Origin: Amblyomma americanum
Taxonomy: Eukaryota; Arthropoda; Arachnida; Ixodida; Ixodidae
Reading direction: 5' to 3'
DNA length: 64,000 nt
Assembly (NCBI RefSeq): GCF_052857255.1
Contig: NC_135505.1
Location: 47,022,507-47,086,506 of the forward strand
Part shown: positions 49,964 through 60,622 of the stretch, piece by piece
Layout of the letters: each line of letters starts with the position of its first letter
Numbering within the stretch: the first letter of the stretch is position 1
The notes under the pieces: model-generated
Databases searched by the model: none
What the model was told of the DNA's origin: nothing
What the model saw: only the letters and a program-made list of their open reading frames with translations
Program-made: the position numbers and the translations under genes

Positions 49964-52287
49964 CAATTTATAACATGAACTAACCAGGCCTACAGTGAGT
50001 ACGATCTTGAGAGCATAACTAATTGCAAAAGTCGCGTTCAGTTGCCCTAAATGTCCCTACTCGCATTAACATAAAGGGAAACCCCAAACGCGTAAATGAT
50101 TATCGCAATCATTGAGAGCAGAATCGCTACGCGATCACAGCGACTGCACTGCACCGCAGCAGGTCAGTTCCAGTCTCTCCGGTGGTGCAACTTGGCCGTC
50201 CACATTCATACCAGAACGTGAATTCGAACGCGATCCCTCCGTATTAAATATGATCAGCCGTGACAGTGCAGAGGTTGGAGCATTCGGCTGCCGAACACAG
50301 GGTTTGTCTCCACGACGTCGACCCATTTTGATCGAGGCAAACGCAGAAATGCACATGAATTGAGCCTACAACTGAATTTAGAGAACCTTATAGCTTGTCA
50401 GAATGAAATCTGAGCCCTACACATAAGCTCTAAATTGACATCGCGCACAGCTGCATCGTGAGGGGACCAACATTTTTTTTTTTTTTGCGCTAGAAGCCTA
50501 ACTCCTAATCCCCACTGTCATTACGGTTAAACACACTCGAAGGGTTTTAGCGAAGTTTCGGTGTGGTGTCTGCAAGGGGCCAATCTCTCTTAAATACATG
50601 TCATATGCAATACGACGTCCCCCGTCGGCCACTGATTGAACGCAAAAAAAAAAAAGAATCCACGACTCGTTCAGGCGGAAGTCGAACCGCCGTCCTCCAA
50701 CGTAGTACAGAAACAAGCACTTAACAGGCGCAGGCGCGGTCCGGCTAAACGAGGCGCCCAAGGCGCCTGTGGGAAGTCTGTGCTTGACAAGTGCTGCCAT
50801 CTGTCGCATGCACCTGTCGGCAACGTGAACTGCGCATGCGTAGTCGGAGCTGACAGCTTGATTTCAACCAGTGGAGGCGGAAAGGCGCGCATGCGCAGAA
50901 CGGCCGTGTGAAAAAAAGGAGGATTCCAGTTCCATTTCCGACACCATTCCTTTCCGCCTTTCATCATCACGGCCACGTCCCTGTCATGGGCAGTGCGCGT
51001 GATAACACTGCACAACGACCAACGCTAACCTGAAAAAAAATTTCACTTTGAAGAGGTTCCATAGCAAACCTACCCTTCTACATTCGACCTTTTTTCCAGG
51101 TATAACTTGCTAACTACACAGCAAAGTTATAAGAAGAAACTAGCAATGTATATTAAGAATCACGTTACAGTAAATAAACACGATTTCGAGCTACAATATC
51201 TCATATCAAGCTGAGCTCATAATTTCCGGCGACACAATTACCATGTCTATAAGCCCCGTACAAATTATGATTTTCAGAGGCTAAACTATGAGACACCAAA
51301 TTTATTAAACACTTACCGAGGAATTCTAGATTTAGCCCTTACAAACCACACACGAAAGACTTAAAACAAAATCGGAGTCCATGCAATGCTGCCTTCCTAG
51401 GTGAACTATACACAAATTCCACCCTTCCGTTTTCAAGTACATTTTCAATCTTGTGCCTTATACTTCTGTCCTTCATGCAAGTGCATTTTACTTTTAAGTT
51501 GCCTCCCAGGCCTTTTTTTCATTGTGGATGGCTTCTGCGCAAAATTTCTAAAACTGTCGCTGTTTGGCGCTGAATGTCATTGTCCGGGACTATAGGCCCT
51601 TGTCAGGTGTTTGCAACACATTTAGCCTGTACGTGCTCTGTTTTTGTATTTCATGAACCAAAATAAACAATCGTACGCAGAGAGAACCGTTATACCGTAG
51701 GGCATTGGTTGGGTCATCTGCTAGCGTCAGCAAACCACCGACCAATGCGTCGACAAATCACCCACGTGCCCCTTGTCTCTCGACACAAGCGTGTCGGGCA
51801 CCGCACAAGCGGCGGAGTCCGTCATTCACGGCAGCGGGACGTGCCTTTTCTACGCCCTCGGGCGGCCCCCGACCGGATGGGGATGACGCACGCTACACGA
51901 AGCGGGCGCCGCGTGCGCAAGATACGCGCACGTCCACCACAGACAGCCGAGCACGCAACCGCACACTTCCGCGCGGGGCCGGAGGGAGCGAATCATCCGG
52001 AAGCGAGGCGGAACCGGGGGCCCGGAAGACGCAGCGACGGCCGGATACGCTGCACGCTACAGCGGCGGATACGAGACCAAGGAGCCGGCGTAGCCTGCAG
52101 TAGTGTGCGGCGAGGAGCACGCCCCTCTGGGCGACAACAATCCAGCGACCTGAATCAGCAGGGGCGGAAATATGGATGGACGCCGCCGCTTCAACCGGGC
52201 CGTCTCGTGGAGAGCCCGGGCTCCGGTTTTCTTCGCTGACGGAGAATAGAGAAAGCAGGGTAGATTTTCCTGTCTCGCTAATAGCCG
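49964..52287. other. No recognised gene; weak tRNA-like segment at 50640-50760
   Basis: The minus strand near 50700 has a B-box-like GCGGTTCGACTTCC followed by a T-run at 50656-50644 (pol III terminator-like), but no clear A box. A 176-codon GC-rich plus-strand ORF (51709-52239) lacks known domains. Confidence 0.35.
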
Positions 52288-52303
52288 CGCTCGAGAGAAT
52301 GGT

Positions 52304-52532
52304 CTATGGCTGTTTAACGTCCCAAAGCGACTCGGGGCTATAAGGGACACCGTAGTGTAGGGCTCCGGAAATTTCGATCACCTTGGGTTCTTTAACGTGC
52401 ACTGACATCGCACAGTACACGGGCCTCTAGAATTTCGCCTCCATGGATATTCGACCGACGCGGCTGGGATCGAACTTGCGTCTTTCGGGCCAGCAGCCGA
52501 GCGCCGTAACCGCTCTGCCACCGTGGCGGCTT
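52304..52532 (-). mobile_element. SINE family A, full length, with target duplication
   Basis: The head at 52532-52460 has CGCCACGGTGGCAGAGCGGT; the tail is at 52304-52330 with GGGACGTTAAACAGCC. A 16-bp duplication with two mismatches flanks it (52288-52303 CGCTCGAGAGAATGGT; 52533-52548 CGCTCAAGAGGATGGT). Confidence 0.92.
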
Positions 52533-52548
52533 CGCTCAAGAGGATGGT

Positions 52549-53765
52549 TGAATCGGGGCGTTCACATCAACCCGACTGCAGCTATCGCTCTGGCGTGTCC
52601 GGGTGAATTTTGAGACCAATATCCGTAGGATGCTACTCAACAAGTAAGTCGGTTAGAAATAACGGCGGCAACTGCGAATTCAGGAGGCCACTCGAAGACC
52701 ACATGATGCTCCTCGTTTAAACAGTGCTACTGAATTATAGGTGTCGCTCATCTTACACTGAGATTACACAATCGAAGCTGCGGAGCAGGTAGCAACGGCC
52801 ACCACTTATTCGCAGTTGGTTTCCCTAAACGCACGGCACCTTTCATAATACTTCACGTATTAAAAAAAAATGACGGAAAAGGGAGCACTTTTGAGCACGA
52901 GGAAAACCGTGAGAAAGTACTGAAAAAAAAAACCGAACAAAGCGAATGGTTGCGCTGTCATCGCTCCAAACAGAGCACAGCACCGAACCATACCAAGCAC
53001 CCTGCTTTTCTGCCTTGTTGAGAAGTGAAGGCCAAGCAGGCAGCTCACCAAAACCCCATCGTCCCGCAAATGAAGTTTTTCTCGCTTTTGGAAAGGGCAT
53101 CGCGTGCTCCCCGACCGAACGCGTTGAGAGAAATTACACACTCCGCGCACGACTGCCAAGGCTGGCACTCGCGTCTCGTGTGCTGGCCGGCAAGGTCAGC
53201 GCCGGCGCGAGAGGGGAATTTCCCGCCACCGCTGGACCCTGGCGTGACCGCGTCGCTTCCCGGTACAGGGGTCGCGAGCGGACGCTGACCCCGCGACTGC
53301 AGCGGGCGCCATTCCGGCAGCCGACGACGACGCTTCCCCCCCGGGCAGCATTTGGGGAGAACATGACAGCGCCGCGAAGAGCCACATTTTCCAGAGCACG
53401 CGAGGGGGTCCCGTATCTCCCTCCCTCCCTCCTGACCGCGCTGGAATGCCTTCCTCCGAATGAATCACTTGTGCCACCTACGGCGGTAGGGGGGGGAGGG
53501 ACTTCCGCCATTCATCCCTGTGCCGGGAAGGAAGCATGCGTTCCCGGGGGGAAAAGGGAATTAAGCGACGAGTGCTGCTGCGCTGCCACAAAAGCCGTCG
53601 CACAACTCGGCACGGTTCGTCCTTGGGGTGAAAGTGAAGAGGAATGTTGTCCCCTCCTTCGAAGTCGGAACTATGAGTCACCGCGCAGGTGTTATGCTTA
53701 TCGGATGACAGAACTCCTCTCAACGGATGGCCTGGAAGCGTATACAGGATGGTTCACCCAAGACT
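52549..53765. other. GC-rich region with a long unassigned ORF
   Basis: The plus-strand frame 52946-53905 stays open for 319 codons but is mostly Arg/Pro/Ala-rich, contains no domain I know, and its last ~50 codons run into a SINE (ATTGGTTTTTGGGG). High GC content (53100-53560) lowers stop frequency; chance is the best explanation, though a CpG-rich promoter is possible. Confidence 0.35.
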
Positions 53766-53929
53766 TTAATAATAATAATTGGTTTTTGGGGAAAGGAAAT
53801 GGCGCAGTATCTGTCTCATATATCGGCGGACACCTGAATCGCGCCGTAAGGGAAGGGATAAAGGAGGGAGTGAAAGAAGAAAGGAAGAAAGAGGTGCCGC
53901 AGTGAAGGGCTCCGGAATAATTTCGACCA
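53766..53929 (-). mobile_element. SINE family B fragment with (AAT)n tail
   Basis: AATAATAATAATTGGTTTTT, then ATCTGTCTCATATATCGG and the core to TTTCGACCAC, where the fold-back element begins. Core 3' part and tRNA head are missing. Confidence 0.88.
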
Positions 53930-54565
53930 CCTAGACTTTCCACTGTTTTTAAAAATAGGCTTTTTGAGTCAGAAGAGCGCTTCTTTCGGCATAGCACTGT
54001 CAGTGGTGAAGTACATCAGAATACAGTTAAGGCGTGCTAACTACCAGACTGGTTAACTAATAATTAATAGTTAATTTTCTAATCATTACTGTTAGGCTCC
54101 TTAATTATTCAGGCGTGTAGCCCGCCGTAAGCAATGGTATCCATACAAATTTTTCGAATTTCGAAAACGCGGTTAACTTTGGCACAGTGGCCCAACAAAT
54201 TCTGGCTACATCGCGCCAAAATACGTGCGCTTTCGAGAAGCTTTCAGCCAGAGCAACCTCTCCAGCGCACGTAACTTGATGTAATAGCCAAAATTTGTTA
54301 GGCCACAGCGCCGAGGGTAAATGCGCTTTCGAAATTGTAAAAACTCATATGGATATTAATTACGGTGCGCTCGCTCGCGCCTCTTATTAACTATGGAACC
54401 CAACAGTAATAGTTAAAAGTTGGCTATTCAATATTTGTCAACCAGACTGCTGGTTAGAACGTCTTAGTTGTATTTCAATGTACTGCACCGCTGACAGCGA
54501 TATGCCGAAAAAGCGCTCATCTAAATCAAACAGCCCGTTCTGGAAAACCGTGCCAAGTCTTAGCG
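53930..54565. mobile_element. Large fold-back element, ~310-bp imperfect arms
   Basis: The left arm runs from CTAGACTTTCCACTG to about 54240; the right arm from about 54245 to AAGTCTTAG at 54565. Paired landmarks: GGCATAGCACTGTCAGTGG with GCTGACAGCGATATGCC; CCAGACTGGTTAAC with AACCAGACTGCTGG; TTACTGTTAGGCTCC with GGAACCCAACAGTAA; GGCCCAACAAATT with AATTTGTTAGGCC. Identity is perhaps 70-75 percent. No ORF. Confidence 0.8.
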
Positions 54566-54621
54566 GGAGCGACGGCTTTCGGCACTCCGTTCTTCTCTAA
54601 TTACGTGCAATGTTTCTCCAG

Positions 54622-54790
54622 GTCCTGCTTATGGCAGACCCGACATCGCAGCTTGCTGCTGTGACTTGGGCTGCTGACGTCATGTCCCGGCATGACCTAC
54701 TTGACGCAGTGCGGGACCGCGCAGTGGCCCAGGGACCCAGCTGGGTCTAAAACTCACTTGCTGAATAAAGTTTTTCTGACTGTCTCCAGC
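54622..54790 (+). other. C-terminal coding scrap with polyadenylation signal (retroelement 3' end or terminal exon)
   Basis: One frame reads MADPTSQLAAVTWAADVMSR then HDLLDAVRDRAVAQGPSWV and a stop at about 54750, followed by GAATAAAGTTTTTCTGACTG (AATAAA near 54762). The composition resembles C-termini of tick non-LTR retrotransposon proteins ending just before AATAAAG. A terminal host exon cannot be excluded: TTTCTCCAG precedes the frame. Confidence 0.4.
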
Positions 54791-55013
54791 GTGATGGGGT
54801 TTCGCTGTATACAGCAGACTTAACATCGTGAGAACATTCTCGCCGGTAAGATGAACGGTGGCGGGGACAAAAAGGCTTCCGTTTCATGCGGAGAAAACCT
54901 ATTTACGCGAGGTGTGCAGTGCCTACGGGTGCTGCAGTCGTTTGCCGGTCCCGGCTGCGGTCAGCGGAGGCGATTTTTTCGAGATCGGAGACTTGCATGC
55001 TCCATGGTATATG

Positions 55014-55440
55014 GGGAGCGCAAAAACGGCGCAAGGGACCAAGAAAGACGGACAACACAGGCGCTAACTTCCGACTGAAAGAAACCTAGGCGGCCAAGAC
55101 GAACGTGGACCGTGAGGGGAACCAGGCGCATGCGCTCGAAAAGATAAAGAAAACCAGGTGAACGAGGAACAACGGACATGTGCGACTCAGTTAATCTTTA
55201 AGAAGGCCAGCTCTCTTTTGGGCAGGGAGAGAGACGGCTTGCTGACACATTTGTCTTGCAGGGCAGCGATGCGAGCTGCTTCTATAATCTCGCGAGTTAA
55301 CTGGTCCCGGTGTCTGGCGACGATCGAGCACTTGTCCAGATATGGCACACAACCACATTCCTTGCAGTGTAATGGCAGATTACTGCCAGTAAATGTTCTT
55401 GTAAATGTTCTTGTAAATGACTTGCATGCAAGTCATTTTT
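55014..55440 (-). mobile_element. Penelope-like element, 3' fragment
   Basis: Minus-strand 55400-55195 encodes LPLHCKECGCVPYLDKCSIV, ARHRDQLTREIIEAARIAAL and CVSKPSLSLPKRELAFL, the C-terminal region that follows the GIY-YIG domain in Penelope proteins. Downstream (lower coordinates) the 3' end reads CAGTCGGAAGTTAGCGCCTG and TGCGCCGTTTTT, the same layout as the inverted terminus at 11232-11308. Its 5' side carries a 12-bp tandem repeat and a palindrome. Confidence 0.75.
55391..55438. repeat. 12-bp tandem repeat running into a 24-bp perfect palindrome
   Basis: AAATGTTCTTGT is repeated (55391-55414) and followed by a palindrome at 55415-55438 centred on TTGCATGCAA and extending to AAATGAC/GTCATTT on each side. 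Confidence 0.9.
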
Positions 55441-55948
55441 TTCATACACAACGCACAGATATTCACCCAGCTTGCCTCGTTTCTTTTCTATGGCAAACGA
55501 TGCCATTTCAAGCAGTTCGACTTGAAACACGCCAAATATGTTATTGAAAAAATTAACCGCTTGTTTTAGCTCTTTATTAGTAAGATCAGTATAATCAGCT
55601 TAGTATAATCAGAACTTTTTCTTTTCTGCTGCCCAGTGTCGCAGATAATTTGTGTGGTAAGCTGAACTGACAGTACTGCTGAATTTTTCTCTTATTCTTC
55701 GCTGGAGCAAATTATTTCTTGTGGTTTGAATGGCATGTTGTAACAGCATGAGATAGCAGTGATACTGCAGCCTGTTCTTTCATAATTATCACTTGTGGTA
55801 GTACGGTCCATGTAAATAAAACATCGCGTAGGTGAAACACCTTCGATGGTTCCACATACGAAACGTTTTCGATAGAGCCAGATATGAAACATCCTTGATG
55901 GTTCCGTGTTGCAGAGCATGTCTATGCTTACATTGAAAACATATATAT

Positions 55949-56178
55949 AGCCACGTTTGCATGAATGCGACAGAAGTCGACTCCAGTCCCCTTTCTGAGG
56001 GAAGGTGCAAAAACGCCGAGGAAGAGAGTAGACCATAGTTTTTATGCCCTGAGGCAATAAACATCGCTTCAAAAAAAAAAAAGCAGAGCATGAGTCAAGC
56101 CTTACCTTCTCAAAACCTGCTCTTTCCCTCAAAAAGTGCGCTGGAGTCGACTTCTGTCGACTTCGTGTAAACGCGGCT
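55949..56178. mobile_element. MITE, ACATGAATGCGACAGA family, copy 2
   Basis: The left end AGCCACGTTTGCATGAATGC then GACAGAAGTCGACTCCAG is mirrored by CTGGAGTCGACTTCTGTCGA then CTTCGTGTAAACGCGGCT, ~38-bp arms with a few mismatches. The interior contains TGAGGGAAGG near both ends, extending the symmetry. The family matches 22770-22962. Confidence 0.8.
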
Positions 56179-57099
56179 TGTGATATGATTAAAAATTATG
56201 CATTGTGTTTTATCTATCTTAACTTAGCTTCAGAAGCGCGCCTCAATGGCGAGTTGGTGCGTTACGTTTTGATGGGCGAAACAAGCAGAAGTGGGCGTCC
56301 GTTTACTCTGGCTGACCAGCTTGCAAAATTCTGCAAGCCTGCTTTTCCCGCAATGATTTTTCTTCACCCCAAGAAAGCCCCCACTGAGTTTGCGCCCCCT
56401 GCGTTAGCAGTGAAAATGGGAACGCGAGAGGAGCGAGCCGCCCTCCAAAGAAATTGTGTTCACTCTCTATCAGTATATACGGGGAATAAGCTAGCGACGG
56501 GTGCTGGTGAGGCGCAGACGTCGTTCTCCCCTTCCTACAATTGCACTCTAAACGCGCAATCTCGAAAGCAGGTGGCATTCCAGCGGTGCCCTCGGGGACC
56601 CAGGGGCGTGCCCCGATTTCCTCTCCAACACTAAAGTTCTCTCTCTCTTTCTCTCTCTCTTCCACCTCTCCTAATAAAGAAACATTGCCATGGAGCCAGC
56701 TCGCCCTAGCTCCTCGCGCTCTCGCGTTTTGTGGGCAGAGCGGAGGATGCAAACGCAGTCTGTGAAATATACTTTTTTTTGTGCGTGCGTGGGAAAAAAA
56801 AACTGCGGAAAAGTTGACAACTTCCGTTACCTGTGACGCCACTTTGAAAGTCGTAAACACGAGTGCTGATGCTGACATTGAAAACGCAACAGTAGAACAA
56901 AGAAACACGAAAAAATACGTTTTTCAAGGCTAAAATGGCACTCCGTTGGTTTCCAAAAGTGGCGCGCAAAACGGCCCGCGGAAATACGCGGATCGTCACG
57001 ACATCTGTTGACCCAGGTATGAACGCATATAGACGCGTATAGGGCAGATCTGGAAAAGGATGTTTGCTCGCTCCTCCTGCTAGTACTTTTAAACGACAC
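56179..57099. other. No recognised gene
   Basis: Overlapping ORFs on both strands (149 codons plus, 201 codons minus, at 56185-56908) show no domain. A (CT)n-rich stretch is at 56637-56662. Confidence 0.4.
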
Positions 57100-57111
57100 T
57101 GATTAAAACCG

Positions 57112-57566
57112 TGTACAACAGCATAATCTTACCGGTACTCACCTACGGGGCAGAAACGTGGAGGCTAACGAAAAGAGTTCAGCTTAAGTTAAGGACAACG
57201 CAGCGAGCCATGGAAAGAAAAATGATAGGTGTAACGTTAAGAGATCGGAAGCGGGCAAAGTGGGTGAGGGAACAAACACGGGTTAATGACATCCTAGTCG
57301 AAATCAAGAGAAAGAAATGGGCTTGGGCAGGGCATGTAATGCGAAGGCAAGATAACCGCTGGTCTTTAAGGGTAACGGAGTGGGTTCCAAGAGAAAGTAA
57401 GCGTAGCAGGGGGCGGCAGAAGGTTAGATGGGCGGATGAGATTAAGAAGTTTGCAGGCAAAGGGTGGATGCAGCTGGCAAAGGATAGGGTTAATTGGAGA
57501 GACATGGGAGAGGCCTTTGCCCTGCAGTGGGTGTAGTAGGGCTGATGATGATGATGATGATGATGA
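57112..57566 (+). mobile_element. 5'-truncated non-LTR retrotransposon insertion (RTE-like tail) with target duplication
   Basis: It encodes the end of an ORF2: SIILPVLTYGAETWRLTKR, MIGVTLRDRKRAKWVREQTR, WAWAGHVMRRQDNRWS, ESKRSRGRQKVRW, KDRVNWRDMGEAFALQWV and a stop at 57534-57536. A (GAT)n tail (57543-57566) follows, and the insert is flanked by the 12-bp duplication TGATTAAAACCG (57100-57111; 57567-57578). The frame is intact across all ~140 codons, so insertion looks recent. The simple GAT tail suits RTE-type elements; clade assignment is tentative. Confidence 0.88.
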
Positions 57567-57578
57567 TGATTAAAACCG

Positions 57579-59840
57579 AGCCAAGTTAAAAACCCGGTCG
57601 GATCAGTCAGGCATGTGGTGCTGTTGGGAAGCCGGAAACAAGCTGATACCCTTAAACCACGGTTCGTGAAAGTTTGACCGCGACAAACAAATGCAAATTA
57701 AATCAATTCGCCGCGTCTCACACGGGACTGGCCGATGGAGTCTGACGTACCTTTCGGCAGTGGCGCCCCAACGGCGGCCCGTCAATCCTGCGTCTGGCAT
57801 TCGCGCCACTGCCCCGGTACGCTACATCCACAAGCACACCACGGCGAACAAGACGAGGAAAGGAATACAGCGCCTTTGCCACGGAGGGACGAAATTTCCG
57901 GGCAGAACACAGGTAGGCTCTCTTGGTGACTCAGTGGTATGCAGACGCAAGTGACCAGAATGCGTGACGTCGGGAAGAAAGAAGTATTAAGCACACGTGC
58001 GCGGGTTTTGTCGTCGCGGGAAGCGACGCGCGTCAGTGCTTTCCATCGTCGTGTTGTTTACCCGTGCGATCGAGACGGCGATCTTTTTTTCTTTCTGCCT
58101 CAGTTTCGCAATCGCCGTCTCCATCAATTCTCGTCAAAACAAAGAAAGAGGGCGAGATTGCACGAGAGAAGGAAAAGTGTGGACAGGCGGGCGCGGACGT
58201 TCGACTGTCGTGTTCCAGGAAGTTCGCGTCCAGCGCCGACGTCGACGTGACGCGGACGGAAACGGCAGCGCGTCGCACGCCGCCTCCTCCGCAGTCGCGC
58301 CAGCCTTGGGCGCCGGGTCAACAGAACCTCGTCGCACTCGTTATAACGAAACCGTTTGCAGTGAGCTCTCGGTACAACGAAAAACCAGTTGGTTGTACTG
58401 CCTATGTATAAAAAAAATCTCTAGAGCGAAGCTTGCCGGCTTAGCGCATTAATCAGCGAAATCTGGTCTTCGCCAGCTGCCAGCTCCCATCTTCTCACTT
58501 TCCCTCTCCCTGATATTCGCTAAACGTGCAGGGTGGTTTCCCTCCCTCTACTTTCCCCCCTGTCAACCTTGGCAGACGGCTGCCACTGAACTCAATGCAA
58601 TTCAAATAAATTAACTTCAGTTCAATAAATTAAGGGAAATGTTGTTAACTCACCGAGTAATTAACGCTCGACGCATAGATTCAACGGTACAGAGCAGGGC
58701 TATACGGCTCAGCCAAAGCTATAACCGGAATTCGGAGTAAAAGAGGAAATGGACTTGTAGCCGCCTCCCGCCTTTAGAGCCCCCGTTGTCAGCTATAGCG
58801 GTTTCACGCACGGACCTACTGAGTTAAGCATAGTCCCTCCTGCGCTCCTCCTCATCCTACTGTTTACGTACACCCAAGGGGTTTGCATGCGAGGCCTCCA
58901 GCGTGCCTGGTTATGCATACTCAGCGACCGAAATCTCCCGAACCACAAATGGCTTCCAGTCCTGAATCCTCCCAAGCTTTGGATTGCTAGATGTGCCCCG
59001 CTAAACAGCTGAGAAGTGCACCCCTTGGGCTGTATACTTTTGACGGGGGCTGTACCTCCTGTACGTACCACAGCATCTACAAAACCCGAGCAAGCAGAGT
59101 TCGGCTTATCGGCGTTAATCAAAGCACCGCAGTCACTCGCCCAAGGGCAGCGCATTTTTTCGCTTCGAATTATACCGAGAGGGCAATACTTGATTTCGCC
59201 CTATACACAAACTGATGCCAATCTCCCTATCTGTGCCTCGTGTTCAATTGGCCAAAGCCTGGTGAAAGAGGCAGAGCCTTAGTGTATTTAACGAGCATCC
59301 TGAGTAGGAACGAACGCTCTGGGCCCTGACGACAAGGCTCATCCAGTCGCTCGACCCTATGAACTTTTAATTTCTGACTGTTTGCTCTTTCCTTCCGAAA
59401 TATGTAAATAAGCTTATTCCAGATGCCAGTAAGCCCATTTTTTTTTCCCAACCTTCAAGTTCCATCTTTCCTCAGCCCGAAAGCTCGGACACGCTACCCG
59501 AAATTAAGGAGCCCGGGTTCGAGTGAACCCCTGCGCCACGACAACTGGTGCAAGCGGTGGGATGCTGCTACACGACCTATAACACCGTCCGCCACTTAAT
59601 GGCCGGCCATTGCCATTCGAGCAGGCGTCTTAACTCTCTCTAAAACAGCACACAGCAGCACAGCGGCGCTACCTAGAAGCTGATGATGGTAGCAGGCAGC
59701 TGTCGTCATCTGGCAGCTCCTCAGGCAGTGCTTCACGCAAGAAAATTTATACACATGTTAAGCGCAGTTGGTCTTCGGGGATTTTTTTTTTAACTACTGC
59801 CACCAAATCTGGGAGGAACAGGCGGGGTGCATGCACGAGA
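57579..59840. other. No recognised gene; possible Tigger-terminus scrap at 58318-58390
   Basis: A CpG-rich stretch at 57990-58330 is open in several frames without known domains. AACCTCGTCGCACTCGTTAT then AACGAAACC, and GGTACAACGAAA, are reminiscent of Tigger termini. The rest is unassigned. Confidence 0.35.
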
Positions 59841-59849
59841 GGGGCTGCT

Positions 59850-59970
59850 ATACCATATCATAACATGCGATAGCATGCCATGCCATGTCATACCTAAATT
59901 ATACCATACCATGCCATGCCATACCTAAACCTTACATCACCATACCCAAACCATACCATACCATATTATT
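59850..59970. repeat. Degenerate ATACC/ATGCC pentanucleotide repeat
   Basis: Units such as CATACCATACC, CATGCCATGCC and CATACCTAAA recur for about 120 bases with many variants. Confidence 0.85.
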
Positions 59971-60358
59971 TGTCGAGCATACTCGTCTTCCTATGAAAGT
60001 AGACAAACACTTCCCTGCGCGCGCGATATGAAAATAAAATTCCAGTCAATATATCACAATAAATTTCCAATCACCTTCCCACGGATACGTACAGCTTGGC
60101 AGTGAAACTTTATAAAGCTTAGTATGCCATTCCCAATGGGTAATAATGCACCCACCTGCGCGGTCCTTCCGACCAAGGTAGAAGCGAGATAAAACACTGG
60201 TTACCTTTCCCTTATATACTTTACGCCACCGTATCTCCAAGTCGAGCTTAAATTTTCCACAGTGGATGCAATCCCGTCACCGCGCTTGTAAAAGAACCTG
60301 GCTTTCAAATACAACCTGAAGACTGCAGAAAATCTGCGCTCCCTGACGAGACCGCCCG
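59971..60358. other. No recognised feature
   Basis: AT-rich flank of the GTCTATAGAC-rich element; nothing else seen. Confidence 0.4.
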
Positions 60359-60622
60359 AACAAAAATTTCTTTAAATTGTCTATAGACTGCCCATATACT
60401 TCTGTCTACAAAGGTTATAGATTCTTTATAGGCAAACTGTAGAGAACAGTCTATAGGCAATACAAATCCTTTAGACCGTCTATAGACAGTGTATAGATTT
60501 ATGGCCATACAATTTTAGTATATTTTTCTCTATAGACTATGAATAGACAATAATAAATATCTATATGAAGACAATAGAGTCTATAAGAAGCCTATAGACT
60601 GTCTGTAGACCATTTTTGTAAG
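60359..60622. mobile_element. MITE-like element built from GTCTATAGAC palindromes
   Basis: Ends ACAAAAAT (60360) and ATTTTTGT (60610-60618) are inverted, and the adjoining GTCTATAGACTG and CCTATAGACTGTC also pair. Inside, (T/G)TCTATAG(A/G) motifs recur at least six times in both orientations (GTCTATAGAC is itself a 10-bp palindrome). No ORF. Confidence 0.65.

Noticed and set aside
51709..52239. 176-codon Arg-rich ORF
   Set aside because: Overlapping open frames on both strands in GC-rich DNA and no domain.
52946..53905. 319-codon plus-strand ORF
   Set aside because: Low-complexity GC-rich translation without a domain, and its end lies in a SINE; long open frames are expected at this GC content.
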